This document shows positions 22,476 to 31,352 of a DNA stretch of 64,000 nucleotides, piece after piece. The notes under the pieces are model-generated. The model did no database searches. It had not been told where the DNA came from and saw only the letters and a list, made by a program, of their open reading frames with translations. How positions within the stretch are numbered: the first letter of the stretch is position 1; each line of letters opens with the position of its first letter. Both the position numbers and the translations under genes were made by a program. Origin of the DNA: Pseudomonadales bacterium (GTDB taxonomy: Bacteria > Pseudomonadota > Gammaproteobacteria > Pseudomonadales > Azotimanducaceae); contig JANQKS010000018.1 of the NCBI GenBank assembly GCA_028281005.1, forward strand, positions 104,134 through 168,133. The letters run 5' to 3'.

Positions 22476-24608
22476 ATGGCGGCTAAAGGCGACAAACAAA
22501 CTTTGCGGCGGATCTATCTGCTTGGTGTGCTTGGGATGGTGACATTTGCCGGTCTGTTTTTTAGCGTCCTGCCACCCTCCACTACACTTGCTTCGCTTCT
22601 TAAAGATATTGCGCTGTTGTCTACGTTGGCCTGCGCGGTTGGTTTGTTGGCCTTATCGTGGCTCAGTTTGTGGTTGTTCTATCGTGAGCAGCGATCGCTT
22701 GCGAGGTTTGAGCAAGCCGCTCAAAAGCTGGTGAAACGCGATCGTTCGGTGCCGTTTGAAGCTGATGAATATGAAGAGTTTCCAGGCCTGGTGAGTGTCG
22801 TGAATGAGCTCATTGGCCAGCTGGATCAGTCCACGGAAGCGCAGCGCTCGCTGTCGGAAATTGACAGTTTGATTTTATCCGGCGCGGATATGACAGCCAT
22901 CATTCGCCGTTGCTTGATCGCTGCCAAGGTGGATGGCTTGGAGACGCGCTTACTCATGCGTCCGGATATGGACAGCCAGCAGCTCATGATGCACCGCTTG
23001 GACGGTCTAAAAGTCATCACCGAAGTTGTACCAGTGCTCGACAAATCGCCGGATGCGCTGAACAACCTAGATCACTATTGGCAAGTTGCGGCAACCCGTA
23101 CCGACAATGTGCTTGAGTGTTATCCAATTGCTTGTGATGAACAATTAGCCGGGGTTTTGTTCGCCGCGGGGTTGCGCAATATGGGCGCCATGGAAACCAA
23201 ACGCCTTACCGACCTGGTCGACCGGCTGTCGGTGGCGGTGACCAACATCACCCACGCCGAAACCCTGTATCAGCAAGCTCATTTTGATCCGCTAACCGGA
23301 TTACTCAACCGGCGTGCATTTGAAGACCGGCTGAAAGAGAGTTTAGCGCGCTCGCGGCGCGACGAGACCGGCGTGTTGTTGTTTATCGATTTGGATGGCT
23401 TTAAAAAGGTGAACGACACCGAAGGCCACGAAGCCGGTGACAAAGTGCTGGTGAAGGTGGCGGAACGCCTGCGTGCTGCCATGCGCCCGGAAGACATAAT
23501 CGCGCGTTTGGGCGGAGATGAGTTTGCCATCATCGCGCCGGGTTCTGCCGACGAAAACTCCATCACGGCCATCTGTGAACGGATAGTTGCCTCTGTGGCG
23601 GGGCCGGTTGTGGTAGACCGCATGGAACACACCATTGGCACATCCATCGGCGTGGCCCGCTATCCCGACGATGGCTATGAGCTGGATGAGGTAGTGATGA
23701 AGGCGGATTCCGCCATGTATCGGGCCAAGGAAAACGGCGGTTCCAGGTTCGACTTTTTCGATGACAGCCTCAAGGAGGCAAACGACCACCGCATATTGGT
23801 GGAAAACCGCTTGCGCAGCGCCATTAAACAACACGACTTGGCGCTGTACTTCCAGCCGAAACTCAATCTCGAGAAGTGGACATTAACCAGCAGCGAAGCG
23901 CTGCTGCGCTGGAGTGATGAACAACTCGGCGACGTTAATCCGGGAGAATTTATTGGCGTAGCCGAAGACACCGGTTTAATACACAACATCATGCCGCTGA
24001 TCGTGGATGGTACAACCAATGTTCTCAAACAGGCGGAGGATAAAGGTATCAACATTGAGTCCATTGCCATCAACGCCTCTCCGAAACAGATCATGACTGA
24101 AGGTTTTGCGTTGTCCATTCTGTCGATGCTCGACATGCGCGGCGTACCCCACGAAAAGATTGAAGTGGAAGTGACAGAGTCGGTGCTGGCGCAGGACATG
24201 GCACAGGTGCTCAGCGAACTCCACATTCTGCGCATGGCCGGGATCAAGGTGGCTTTGGACGATTTCGGCACGGGTTATTCTTCGCTGAATATGTTGCGCG
24301 AGTTGCCCCTGGACACGGTGAAGATCGACCGGGCGTTCATCACGGAGCTGGAAACCTCCGATGAGGCGCGCCGCATGTTGAAACATCTTATCGACATTGC
24401 CAAGGTCCTAGGTTTACAGGTGGTGGCGGAAGGCGTCGAAACCGACGTGCAACTGCAGTACCTCATTGAACACCGCTGCGATATCGCCCAAGGTTTTCTC
24501 ATTTCTCAGGCGTTGACTGAACCCGATTACCTTCACATGATCGCTGAGTGGGGTAGCGGGAGACCCACCCAGTTGCTTGGCGACGGTTTGCAGATCTCCT
24601 CAAACTGA
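22476..24608 (+). CDS. membrane-bound GGDEF-EAL cyclic-di-GMP protein
   Basis: The start is ATG 22476, right after an in-frame TTG; the protein is 710 residues. Positions below count from that TTG. Two transmembrane segments (about 14-33 and 45-70) precede a HAMP-like stretch and a GAF-like region (about 130-260). The GGDEF domain has RLGGDEF at 345-351 and the inhibitory I-site RPED at 338-341; the EAL domain has SEALLRW at 474-480, DDFGTGYSSL and VAEGVET. Both active sites look intact, so it could make and degrade c-di-GMP, acting at the inner membrane on motility or biofilm choices. Its gene stands alone between palindromic elements. Confidence 0.9.
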   Translation: MAAKGDKQTLRRIYLLGVLGMVTFAGLFFSVLPPSTTLASLLKDIALLSTLACAVGLLALSWLSLWLFYREQRSLARFEQAAQKLVKRDRSVPFEADEYEEFPGLVSVVNELIGQLDQSTEAQRSLSEIDSLILSGADMTAIIRRCLIAAKVDGLETRLLMRPDMDSQQLMMHRLDGLKVITEVVPVLDKSPDALNNLDHYWQVAATRTDNVLECYPIACDEQLAGVLFAAGLRNMGAMETKRLTDLVDRLSVAVTNITHAETLYQQAHFDPLTGLLNRRAFEDRLKESLARSRRDETGVLLFIDLDGFKKVNDTEGHEAGDKVLVKVAERLRAAMRPEDIIARLGGDEFAIIAPGSADENSITAICERIVASVAGPVVVDRMEHTIGTSIGVARYPDDGYELDEVVMKADSAMYRAKENGGSRFDFFDDSLKEANDHRILVENRLRSAIKQHDLALYFQPKLNLEKWTLTSSEALLRWSDEQLGDVNPGEFIGVAEDTGLIHNIMPLIVDGTTNVLKQAEDKGINIESIAINASPKQIMTEGFALSILSMLDMRGVPHEKIEVEVTESVLAQDMAQVLSELHILRMAGIKVALDDFGTGYSSLNMLRELPLDTVKIDRAFITELETSDEARRMLKHLIDIAKVLGLQVVAEGVETDVQLQYLIEHRCDIAQGFLISQALTEPDYLHMIAEWGSGRPTQLLGDGLQISSN

Positions 24609-24707
24609 CCCACCAGCCAGCATATTTTTAGCGGTTCGGTTTGTCCTTATGGTCCGCGGCGACGCGGGATTTTATGGTTATCCATACCTTCCTATTGAGA
24701 CTGTGGA

Positions 24708-26249
24708 TTGCTGTCGTTACCAGAAGCGCTCCTTAACCCAGCCGTCTACCCCCATGCGGTGGAACAGGTTGAGTTGATTGAGACTCATCTGTCCTGGGTG
24801 TTTCTCACCGGTGACTATGTCTACAAAGTCAAAAAGCCGGTGCACTTTGATTTTGTCGATTTCAGCTCCCTAGCCAGGCGCCGGTACTTTTGTACTGAAG
24901 AAGTGCGCTGCAATCGGGCGTTTGCGCCCGAGTTGTATCTGGGTGTTGTGGCCATCGTGCCGGCCGAAGCATCCGGGGACGGCGCGATGAACTGGGTTGT
25001 GCAGCCGTTAACAGATGCAAACCAAGGCCACGCCCTCGAGTACGCGGTGCGTATGCAACAGTTCGACGGTGCGCTTCAAGCAGACCATCTGCTGGCAGCG
25101 GGTGCACTGGAGCCGTCAGAGATGCGCCGATTTGGCGCCCGGTTGGCTTCGCAGCACGCACAATTGCCCGTGCTCAACCGGCCCTACGATGCGGGAGAGG
25201 CCATTCTGGACAATTTCACTACCCTGCGCGGTACCGCCGTGGGGCAAACCCTGCCGCAAATTCAGCAGTTGCAGGACGTGGCGCAAAAACAGCTGGAGAC
25301 GTTTGACGGTTTGTTAAAAGCCCGTCATGCGGCGCGTTGCGTGCGAGAATGCCACGGTGATCTGCACCTCTCTAATTTAGCCCGGCTGCAGGACGGGTTA
25401 ACCGCGTTTGACTGTTTAGAGTTTGACGAAGACCTGCGTAACATCGACTTTTGGTGTGACGCGGGTTTTCTGTTTATGGATTGCTGTGTGCGTCAACGCG
25501 AAGACTTGGCTTACGCCTTTGTAGACGGATATTTAGACGCCGGTGGAGATTATCAAGGTGTGCAGCTCCTGCCGATGTTTGCGGATTACCGGTCTGTGGT
25601 GCGGGCCAAGATTGCGGCGTTGCGGTATGAACAAACCGGCGCTGACGAAGATCAAAGCCGATTGTTGATGCATCTGGATTGGCCGCTGCACAGGCAAGAC
25701 CGTCCGTTGGGCGCGTTATGGGTAATGTGTGGACTGTCCGGTTCTGGCAAGTCCTATTGGGCAGAACGTTTGGTGCCTACTATGCCGGCCATTCGCCTAC
25801 GCTCTGATGTGTTGCGCAAAGCCACCCATGGGTTAGACCGACTGCAGCCCAGCGGCTCCGAGGTAGGTGAGGGTATTTATCAGGCGCATCATTCCGCTGC
25901 GTTGTATGAATCCCTGGCGCAACATGCCGCGCCGCTTCTCACTCAGGGTGAACATGTGCTCGTGGATGCGGCTTGTCTGCGTCAGGCGCAACGGCAAACG
26001 TTGTATGACGTTGCACATGCGGTAGGCGCAAAAGTACACCTGATCTATTGCACCGCGCCGGAAGGCCTATTGCGGAAGCGGATTCAATCCCGTGCGCAGA
26101 TAGGCACAGACCCGTCTGAGGCGGACCAAGCAGTGCTGGATTGGCAGCTGGATCACTTTGAATTGCCGGGTGCTGATGAACCAGTGGTGACGGTGGATAC
26201 ATCGGCGATGAGTGTGGAACGGCTGTTGCAACTACTGCATGCCGACTAG
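24708..26249 (+). CDS. bifunctional aminoglycoside-phosphotransferase-like / P-loop kinase protein
   Basis: The 513-residue protein fuses an APH-type kinase domain (about 20-310; Brenner motif CHGDLHLSN at 215-223, then AFDCLEFDEDLRNIDFW) to a P-loop NTPase (GLSGSGKS at 342-349). This two-domain architecture (COG2187 plus COG0645) is common in proteobacteria, but its substrate is unknown and antibiotic resistance should not be assumed. The start is TTG 24708: an in-frame TGA lies just upstream and no ATG is available near the conserved N-terminus (LPEALLNPAVYPH). The stop TAG is part of a CTAG flanking a palindromic element. Confidence 0.85.
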   Translation: MLSLPEALLNPAVYPHAVEQVELIETHLSWVFLTGDYVYKVKKPVHFDFVDFSSLARRRYFCTEEVRCNRAFAPELYLGVVAIVPAEASGDGAMNWVVQPLTDANQGHALEYAVRMQQFDGALQADHLLAAGALEPSEMRRFGARLASQHAQLPVLNRPYDAGEAILDNFTTLRGTAVGQTLPQIQQLQDVAQKQLETFDGLLKARHAARCVRECHGDLHLSNLARLQDGLTAFDCLEFDEDLRNIDFWCDAGFLFMDCCVRQREDLAYAFVDGYLDAGGDYQGVQLLPMFADYRSVVRAKIAALRYEQTGADEDQSRLLMHLDWPLHRQDRPLGALWVMCGLSGSGKSYWAERLVPTMPAIRLRSDVLRKATHGLDRLQPSGSEVGEGIYQAHHSAALYESLAQHAAPLLTQGEHVLVDAACLRQAQRQTLYDVAHAVGAKVHLIYCTAPEGLLRKRIQSRAQIGTDPSEADQAVLDWQLDHFELPGADEPVVTVDTSAMSVERLLQLLHAD

Positions 26250-26300
26250 GGTGCCTCTAAGCTTTTCTAAGCTTTTGAGACTTATGCAGAGGCTCCCTAG
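26246..26300. mobile_element. 47-bp palindromic element with CTAG flanks
   Basis: CTAG (26246-26249), GGTGCCTCTAAGC...GCAGAGGCTCC (26250-26296), CTAG (26297-26300). It is the same small element as the right end of the 22-kb copy, with a 10-bp internal tandem duplication, and in the opposite orientation to the left end of that copy. It sits exactly between two convergent genes and the flanking CTAGs provide both stop codons. As a hairpin it may also act as a bidirectional terminator. Confidence 0.7.
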
Positions 26301-26611
26301 ACATACCACACGCCGTTGGTCACGTAGCAGTCCATGCTGTCGAGCAGGATGTGAATACACAGCCCGAGACCGATGATGCGGCTTTTCGGATGCAACAGAA
26401 GGACGGCGTAGACGACAATCGGCAGCAACGTATGTAACGGATGGAAGCCGACGCTGCAACGGCTCGGATCGTAGATGGGGTCGGCGAGCAAATGATCGAT
26501 ATCGATGAGCATGCTTGCCATCAGCACGGCATAACTCTGTAGCCACTTCGCACGGTAGACCGTAGTGGCGAGCGCCAGTGGAACCACAAAGTGTAAAAGT
26601 AGGTGTATCAC
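26297..26611 (-). CDS. DUF6122 family small membrane protein
   Basis: The 104-residue protein has four hydrophobic segments and the family pattern SMLIDIDHLLADPIYDPSRCSVGFHPLHT followed by LGLCIHILLDSMDC. The Asp/His-rich DIDHLL and GFHPLHT motifs inside membrane helices suggest metal binding or catalysis; no function is known to me. The start is GTG 26611, which lies inside a 21-bp palindrome (26597-26617). The stop is formed by the CTAG of the adjacent element. Confidence 0.8.
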   Translation of the reverse strand: MIHLLLHFVVPLALATTVYRAKWLQSYAVLMASMLIDIDHLLADPIYDPSRCSVGFHPLHTLLPIVVYAVLLLHPKSRIIGLGLCIHILLDSMDCYVTNGVWYV

Positions 26612-26617
26612 CTACTT
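26597..26617. promoter_or_regulatory. palindrome covering the DUF6122 start codon
   Basis: Arms AAGTAGGTG and CACCTACTT (9 bp each) surround TAT. On the minus strand the GTG start lies in one arm, so an RNA hairpin here would hide the start codon. The ACCTA core also recurs upstream of the GGDEF-EAL gene. Confidence 0.45.
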
Positions 26618-26659
26618 AGTGCGTGGCCGGTTAGTGCGCGGCCGGATTCGGTAATGGTT

Positions 26660-27028
26660 TCAAGCTGCATGGTTACGCCTGCGGTGCCAGAGGTAGTAGT
26701 ACACCAGTGCATTAAACACCAGCAAAGAAGTGCCCATGGCCACTTGGATATTGACAGTGAGAAAGCTCGGGTAAATCACTGGCAGGATGTAGTGCGCAAT
26801 AAAATCGCCGCTGTAGCCGCTTTCGCCTGCGTTGGCGCGCAGGCTGTTTTCCAGTGGGGTTAGCGGGCAAATCAGCTGGAAAAATTCAGTGGCTGCACCC
26901 CAACTCATGGCGGGCAGGTGCAGCCACGGCATCCACGACCACTTGAAGGCCAACAAAGCGCCGAACATCACAAACAAGATGAACAGCAGGTGCACCACGA
27001 CAACCAGATCCGCAAGCAGCCCGTACAT
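26660..27028 (-). CDS. DUF2784 family membrane protein
   Basis: The 122-residue protein has three to four hydrophobic segments (about 5-28, 36-52, 80-108) and the DUF2784 signature DLVVVVHLLFILFVMFGALLAFKW, then FFQLICPLTPLENSLRA and YIYP-like HYILPVIYPSFLT. The family is uncharacterised. The start is ATG 27028, 20 bp after the stop of the flavoprotein gene, so co-transcription is likely. Confidence 0.85.
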   Translation of the reverse strand: MYGLLADLVVVVHLLFILFVMFGALLAFKWSWMPWLHLPAMSWGAATEFFQLICPLTPLENSLRANAGESGYSGDFIAHYILPVIYPSFLTVNIQVAMGTSLLVFNALVYYYLWHRRRNHAA

Positions 27029-27048
27029 CTGCTATGCGCGCCACCCGC

Positions 27049-28257
27049 CTAAGCCAACAGCTGCTTTAAGTCGGCGTCAGCGTCTGCCAAAATGGTGGTG
27101 TCCACAGCTTTGCCGATCAGCTGCTTGCACACCATAAACTCTTTGGGGCTGTTAACCGCGTCGGCCGCAACCACTTTGCCGTCTTTCAAATAGAACACAG
27201 CAAACTGGTTCTCCGCCTTACTGCCACGCACAACCTGTTGGTCGCCATCAGCAGAGAAGCCAACCATTTGCAGTTTGAGTTCATATTGATCGGACCAAAA
27301 CCACGGCATAGCGACGTAGGTTTTGTCGCCGCCTAACATGTTGCTTACACACACCCGCGCTTGTTCCATGGCATTGGGCACCGATTCGAGACGCAATCTG
27401 CGCTCGAGCAGCGGGTTGGGGTGGTTGGTGCAGTCGCCCGCCGCGTAGATGTCCGGGTCGGACGTACGGCAGTGTTCATCCACCACAATGCCGTTGTCAC
27501 ATTCGAGCCCGGCGGCTTCCGCCAGCTCGACGTTGGGAATGATACCGATGCCAACAATCACCAAATCCGCGTCAAATTCACCCGCGTCACCACACAACAC
27601 TTTTTCGACCCGATCGCCGCCGGCGAATCCGGACACCATGGTTTCGGTATGAATGTGTACGCCGCGGCCGCTATGCAAGTTGTGATAGTACTCGGACATT
27701 TCCGGCGTGGTGACACGCTGCAAAATACGCGATTCCATTTCCAGCACATGAACGTTTAAGCCATGGGTAACTCCAACAGAGGCTACCTCCAGACCGATAT
27801 AACCGCCGCCGACAATCACCAGGTTTTTACCGGCCTGAAGCTCATCGCGGATGGCGTCGACGTCAGCGATGGTGCGCAGGTAATGAATACCGGGTAGGTC
27901 GGAGCCTTCAATGTTGAGAATGCGAGGGCGGCTGCCGGTGCTGATGATCAGCTTGTCGTAGGCCACGCTTTCGCCGTTGTCGAGGCTCACTGTTTTGGCC
28001 GCGCGATCAATGGCGGTGGCGGTCACACCTAATTTGAGAGTCACGTCTTTGTCGGCGTAGAACTTCTCCGGGCGGATATAAACCCGCTCCAGCTCTTGTT
28101 CACCTGCAAGATACGCTTTGGACAGCGGTGGACGTTGGTAAGGCACAAAAGGTTCGTCGCCGATGATGGTGATGGGGCCTTCGTATTTTTCTTGTCGCAG
28201 ACTCGCGGCGGCTTGTCCGGCCGCGTGTCCTGCCCCGATGATTACCATGCCTGACAT
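27049..28257 (-). CDS. FAD/NAD(P)-dependent ferredoxin (rubredoxin) reductase-like oxidoreductase
   Basis: The 402-residue flavoprotein has two dinucleotide motifs: GAGHAAGQAA near residue 8 (FAD) and VGGGYIGLEVA near 150 (NAD(P)H). The FAD ATG motif DPDIYAAGDC lies near 268 and PWFWSDQY further on is typical of putidaredoxin-reductase-type enzymes that feed cytochrome P450s or dioxygenases. No ferredoxin or oxygenase gene is adjacent, so the partner is unknown. AAAGGAG stands 8-9 bases before the ATG. Confidence 0.9.
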   Translation of the reverse strand: MSGMVIIGAGHAAGQAAASLRQEKYEGPITIIGDEPFVPYQRPPLSKAYLAGEQELERVYIRPEKFYADKDVTLKLGVTATAIDRAAKTVSLDNGESVAYDKLIISTGSRPRILNIEGSDLPGIHYLRTIADVDAIRDELQAGKNLVIVGGGYIGLEVASVGVTHGLNVHVLEMESRILQRVTTPEMSEYYHNLHSGRGVHIHTETMVSGFAGGDRVEKVLCGDAGEFDADLVIVGIGIIPNVELAEAAGLECDNGIVVDEHCRTSDPDIYAAGDCTNHPNPLLERRLRLESVPNAMEQARVCVSNMLGGDKTYVAMPWFWSDQYELKLQMVGFSADGDQQVVRGSKAENQFAVFYLKDGKVVAADAVNSPKEFMVCKQLIGKAVDTTILADADADLKQLLA

Positions 28258-28342
28258 GCAGGTCTCCTTTAACAGTCAATATCGCACGGCGCTAGTTTAC
28301 CTTGTCGTGGTAAGCTTCGGCAGGTTCAATTCGGTAACTATC

Positions 28343-28386
28343 TAGCTGTTGGGTAGCTGTTGGATAGCTGCTAGGTGGCTGATAGG
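28343..28386 (+). repeat. four tandem 11-bp repeats in the leader of the hydroxyacid dehydrogenase
   Basis: Units TAGCTGTTGGG, TAGCTGTTGGA, TAGCTGCTAGG and TGGCTGATAGG stand head to tail from 28343 to 28386; the last runs into the AGGAGGA ribosome site at 28384-28390. The unit length is close to one helical turn. Confidence 0.75.
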
Positions 28387-28396
28387 AGGAGCGTAC

Positions 28397-29470
28397 GTGC
28401 CAGAGTTTCTGACCTTGCATGAAATTGTTAAGAAGGCCAAACAGAACCTCGACCAAGGCTCGTGGGACTATCTGGTGGGCGGCGCGGAAACGGAAAGTGC
28501 CTTGCGTCGCAATCGCGCCGGGGTGGAATCCTGGCTGTTTAAACCGCGCATCCTTAACGACGTCACCCACGTGCAGTGTGCAACGGAACTGTTGGGGTCA
28601 CCCTTACGCATTCCCATCCTCATGCCACCGATCGGCTCCATACAGGTGTTTGAAGAAAGCGGTGCGGTCGGGGTGGCGCGCGCTGTGCAAGAGTTCGGCA
28701 TATTGCAGATATTAAGTTCTGCGTGTTTGCCGAGCTTTGAGGAAGTAGCGGTACAGGTGCCCGGTCCGCGCATCTATCAGTTGTATCTGGTGGGTGACCA
28801 GGCCTGGATGGACGACATTATCGCCCGCGCCATCGCCGCGGGGTATACGGGGTTCTGCCTCACTGCGGATACGCAAACCTACTCCCGGCGTGAGCGCGAC
28901 ATGCTCAAACGTTATGTGCCGATGTCCGGACGGGTGGCCGGTGGCGGCGACTTTAACGCCCAGGCGGCGATGAGCTGGGAGACCGTGGCGCATATCAAAG
29001 AAACGTTCGACATACCCCTGGTCATCAAGGGGGTTGGCGTAGCCGAAGATGCGCGGCGCTGTGTGGAGGCGGGTGTCGACGTGGTGTATGTCAGCAATCA
29101 TGGCGGCCGTCAGCTCGACCATACCCGCGCCTGTATCGACGTATTACCGGAAGTGGTGCAAGCCGTGGACGGTGCAGCACCCATTGTGGTCGACGGTGGG
29201 TTTATGCGCGGTGCGGATGTGGTGAAAGCTCTGTGTCTTGGTGCCACGGCAGTGGGGATGGGGCGCCTTGAGGGGCTTGCCATGGCCGCTGGCGGAGAGG
29301 ATGTGCTACTGCAAGCGCTGCACATTCTAGAGCATGAAATTAGGACCACCATGGCATTGGCCGGAGTCAGCAGCTTGGCGCAACTGGGTCCGGAATTGCT
29401 GACCCGCGAAGCGCCGCTGGCGCCGCCGCATGTGTTATCGGCGTTTCCCTTTTTGGCGGAAGGCTATTAA
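28397..29470 (+). CDS. FMN-dependent alpha-hydroxy-acid dehydrogenase
   Basis: The start is GTG 28397, with AGGAGGA 6 bases upstream; the 357-residue product begins PEFLTLHEIVKKA after the initiator. It is a TIM-barrel enzyme of the lactate/glycolate oxidase family: SWDYLVGGAETE (N-terminal helix), LMPPIGSI, CLTADTQTYSRRERD, LVIKGV, the catalytic SNHGGRQLD (His base and Arg), IVVDGGFMRGADVVKAL and the phosphate-binding GRLEGLAMAAGGED. The usual GRP of the FMN phosphate loop is GRL here. The substrate cannot be told; L-lactate, glycolate and mandelate are all possible. Confidence 0.88.
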   Translation: MPEFLTLHEIVKKAKQNLDQGSWDYLVGGAETESALRRNRAGVESWLFKPRILNDVTHVQCATELLGSPLRIPILMPPIGSIQVFEESGAVGVARAVQEFGILQILSSACLPSFEEVAVQVPGPRIYQLYLVGDQAWMDDIIARAIAAGYTGFCLTADTQTYSRRERDMLKRYVPMSGRVAGGGDFNAQAAMSWETVAHIKETFDIPLVIKGVGVAEDARRCVEAGVDVVYVSNHGGRQLDHTRACIDVLPEVVQAVDGAAPIVVDGGFMRGADVVKALCLGATAVGMGRLEGLAMAAGGEDVLLQALHILEHEIRTTMALAGVSSLAQLGPELLTREAPLAPPHVLSAFPFLAEGY

Positions 29471-29512
29471 AAGCCAATAAGGCGAGCTAAAGGGGTACGA
29501 GGGTGACTGCTT

Positions 29513-29848
29513 TTAACTCGGGTCTTTCGGCATGGGCATCGGGAACGGTGTCACTTTGTCACCTTTGCTGTCGGTGATCTTGGCGGTGCCCTCTTTTTCT
29601 ACCTCGTCGATGCGCACGATGGCGTGCATGGGGATAAACGAGCGCTGCACACCGTCAAATTCAGAACGCAGACGATCTTCGGTGGGGTCGATTAGTACGC
29701 CGGAGCGATTGCCGAAACTGTAGTCTTCCACCTCCACAAAGCCGTATAAGTCGCTTTGATAAATGGCGTGAGCGTACACTTCGTACACCTCACCCTGCTG
29801 ATGAAATAGCACTCGATACAGTTGTTTGGATTGATCACGCTCGCTCAT
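29513..29848 (-). CDS. DUF1820 family protein
   Basis: The 111-residue protein from ATG 29848 contains LYRVLFHQQGEVYEVYAHAIYQSDLYGFVEVEDYSFG and RSFIPMHAIVRIDEVEKEGTAKI, the whole of the DUF1820 signature, found next to miaB in many gammaproteobacteria. It is cytoplasmic with no catalytic motif that I recognise. A GTG at 29863 would add five residues; I prefer the shorter form because homologues begin close to this point. It is divergent from miaB. Confidence 0.85.
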   Translation of the reverse strand: MSERDQSKQLYRVLFHQQGEVYEVYAHAIYQSDLYGFVEVEDYSFGNRSGVLIDPTEDRLRSEFDGVQRSFIPMHAIVRIDEVEKEGTAKITDSKGDKVTPFPMPMPKDPS

Positions 29849-29901
29849 TGGGGATTCGGTCACTTCAGGTTAATGGGGCAATCTGGGGGCAGTTTGCCAG
29901 G

Positions 29902-29930
29902 TTTCAAGGGGCAGCGGTAATAATTATAAT
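29902..29930 (+). promoter_or_regulatory. candidate promoter of miaB
   Basis: A consensus TATAAT at 29925-29930 lies 17 bp after a weak -35 (TTTCAA, 29902-29907), about 35 bp upstream of the miaB ATG. Confidence 0.45.
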
Positions 29931-29971
29931 GCGCGGCCTTTTACACCGCAGAGGCCCCACGGCGTATTGCT

Positions 29972-31315
29972 ATGGCGAAAAAGCTGTTCGTAAAAACCCA
30001 TGGCTGTCAGATGAACGAATACGATTCCTCACGTATGTTCGATGTGCTGCGCGCCGAGCAAGGCTACGAGCTAGTGGACGATGAACAACAGGCCGACGTG
30101 ATCCTGTTGAACACCTGCTCGATCCGTGAAAAAGCTCAGGAAAAAGTGTTCCACCAACTGGGGCGGTGGCGAGAGTTAAAAGAAGCCAACCCCAACTTGG
30201 TGATTGGCGTGGGCGGCTGTGTGGCGAGCCAAGAAGGGGATGCCATACGCGGCCGAGCGCCCTATGTCGACATGGTGTTTGGTCCGCAAACCATCCACCG
30301 CCTACCGGATATGGTGGGTACCGCCCAGCAACAAAAGTTGCCGGTGGTGGATGTGACTTTCCCTGAGGTGGAGAAGTTTGATCGGCTGCCGGAACCGCGC
30401 GTGGAAGGCCCAGCGGCCTATGTGTCGATCATGGAAGGGTGCAGCAAGTACTGCTCGTTTTGTGTGGTGCCGTATACCCGTGGTGAAGAAGTCAGCCGTT
30501 CGGTAGATTCCGTGATGCAGGAAGTGGTGGCGTTGGCTCGACAGGGGGTGCGAGAAATTCATCTGCTGGGGCAAAACGTCAACTCCTATCGCGGTGAAAT
30601 TGAAGGGGATTTTGCCGACCTGGCTGAGCTTATCCACTACGTCGCCGGAATCGAAGGCATTGATCGCATACGCTTCACAACGTCGCATCCGCTGGATTTT
30701 TCCGACAATCTTATTGCTGCCTACGCATCTGTGCCGGAGTTGGTTGATCATTTACACCTGCCGGTGCAATCCGGTTCTGATCGTATTTTGCAGGCCATGA
30801 AACGTGGCCACACGCGCGCCGACTACATCGACAAGATGCAGCGTCTGCGTCAGGTACGCCCTAACATCAGTTTGAGCTCAGACTTTATTGTTGGTTTCCC
30901 GGGCGAGACCCAGGCCGATTTCGACGACACCATGGCGCTGATCGAAGAGGTTGGGTTTGATGTTTCGTTTAGCTTTATCTACAGCGCCCGGCCGGGTACC
31001 CCCGCTGCGGCGTTGGCCGACCCGACCCCGATGGCGGAAAAAAAGCGCTGGCTACAGATTTTGCAATGGCGCGTGCGCAAGCAGGCGGAAGAAATTGCCC
31101 AAGCAATGGTTGGCACCACCCAACGGGTTTTAGTGAGCGGGATTTCTAAGAAGGACAACCGGCAATTGGCGGGGCGCACGGAGAATAACCGGGTGGTCAA
31201 TTTCACCGGTAGCAAAGAGCTGGTGGGTCAGTTTGCGAACGTTCGCATCGATGCAGCTCTGCCAAATTCTCTGCGCGGTACGCTTAGCGACACACCCGCT
31301 GACACAAAATCTTAA
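29972..31315 (+). CDS. miaB: tRNA-2-methylthio-N6-dimethylallyladenosine synthase
   Basis: The 447-residue radical-SAM methylthiotransferase adds the methylthio group to i6A37 of tRNAs reading UNN codons. The N-terminal MTTase domain holds Cys12, Cys49 and Cys83 for the auxiliary cluster; the radical-SAM CxxxCxxC is Cys157, Cys161, Cys164 ([10 protein letters not shown]); a TRAM domain closes the protein (about 380-440). It heads the conserved miaB-phoH-ybeY-corC-lnt run, 37 bp before phoH. Confidence 0.97.
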   Translation: MAKKLFVKTHGCQMNEYDSSRMFDVLRAEQGYELVDDEQQADVILLNTCSIREKAQEKVFHQLGRWRELKEANPNLVIGVGGCVASQEGDAIRGRAPYVDMVFGPQTIHRLPDMVGTAQQQKLPVVDVTFPEVEKFDRLPEPRVEGPAAYVSIMEGCSKYCSFCVVPYTRGEEVSRSVDSVMQEVVALARQGVREIHLLGQNVNSYRGEIEGDFADLAELIHYVAGIEGIDRIRFTTSHPLDFSDNLIAAYASVPELVDHLHLPVQSGSDRILQAMKRGHTRADYIDKMQRLRQVRPNISLSSDFIVGFPGETQADFDDTMALIEEVGFDVSFSFIYSARPGTPAAALADPTPMAEKKRWLQILQWRVRKQAEEIAQAMVGTTQRVLVSGISKKDNRQLAGRTENNRVVNFTGSKELVGQFANVRIDAALPNSLRGTLSDTPADTKS

Positions 31316-31352
31316 TTGACACCTCCTGTTCACCACGGGACACTAATTGGCA

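Noticed and set aside
22476..26249. The GGDEF-EAL and phosphotransferase genes as cargo of a composite transposon between inverted palindromic elements
   Set aside because: The element on each side has its own CTAG flanks and no transposase is present. The genes show no sign of moving as a unit.
24708..26249. Aminoglycoside resistance gene
   Set aside because: The APH-like domain is fused to a P-loop kinase in a widespread family of unknown substrate; resistance cannot be inferred.
28343..28386. CRISPR array
   Set aside because: The repeats are 11 bp, directly adjacent, without spacers, and no cas gene is present.
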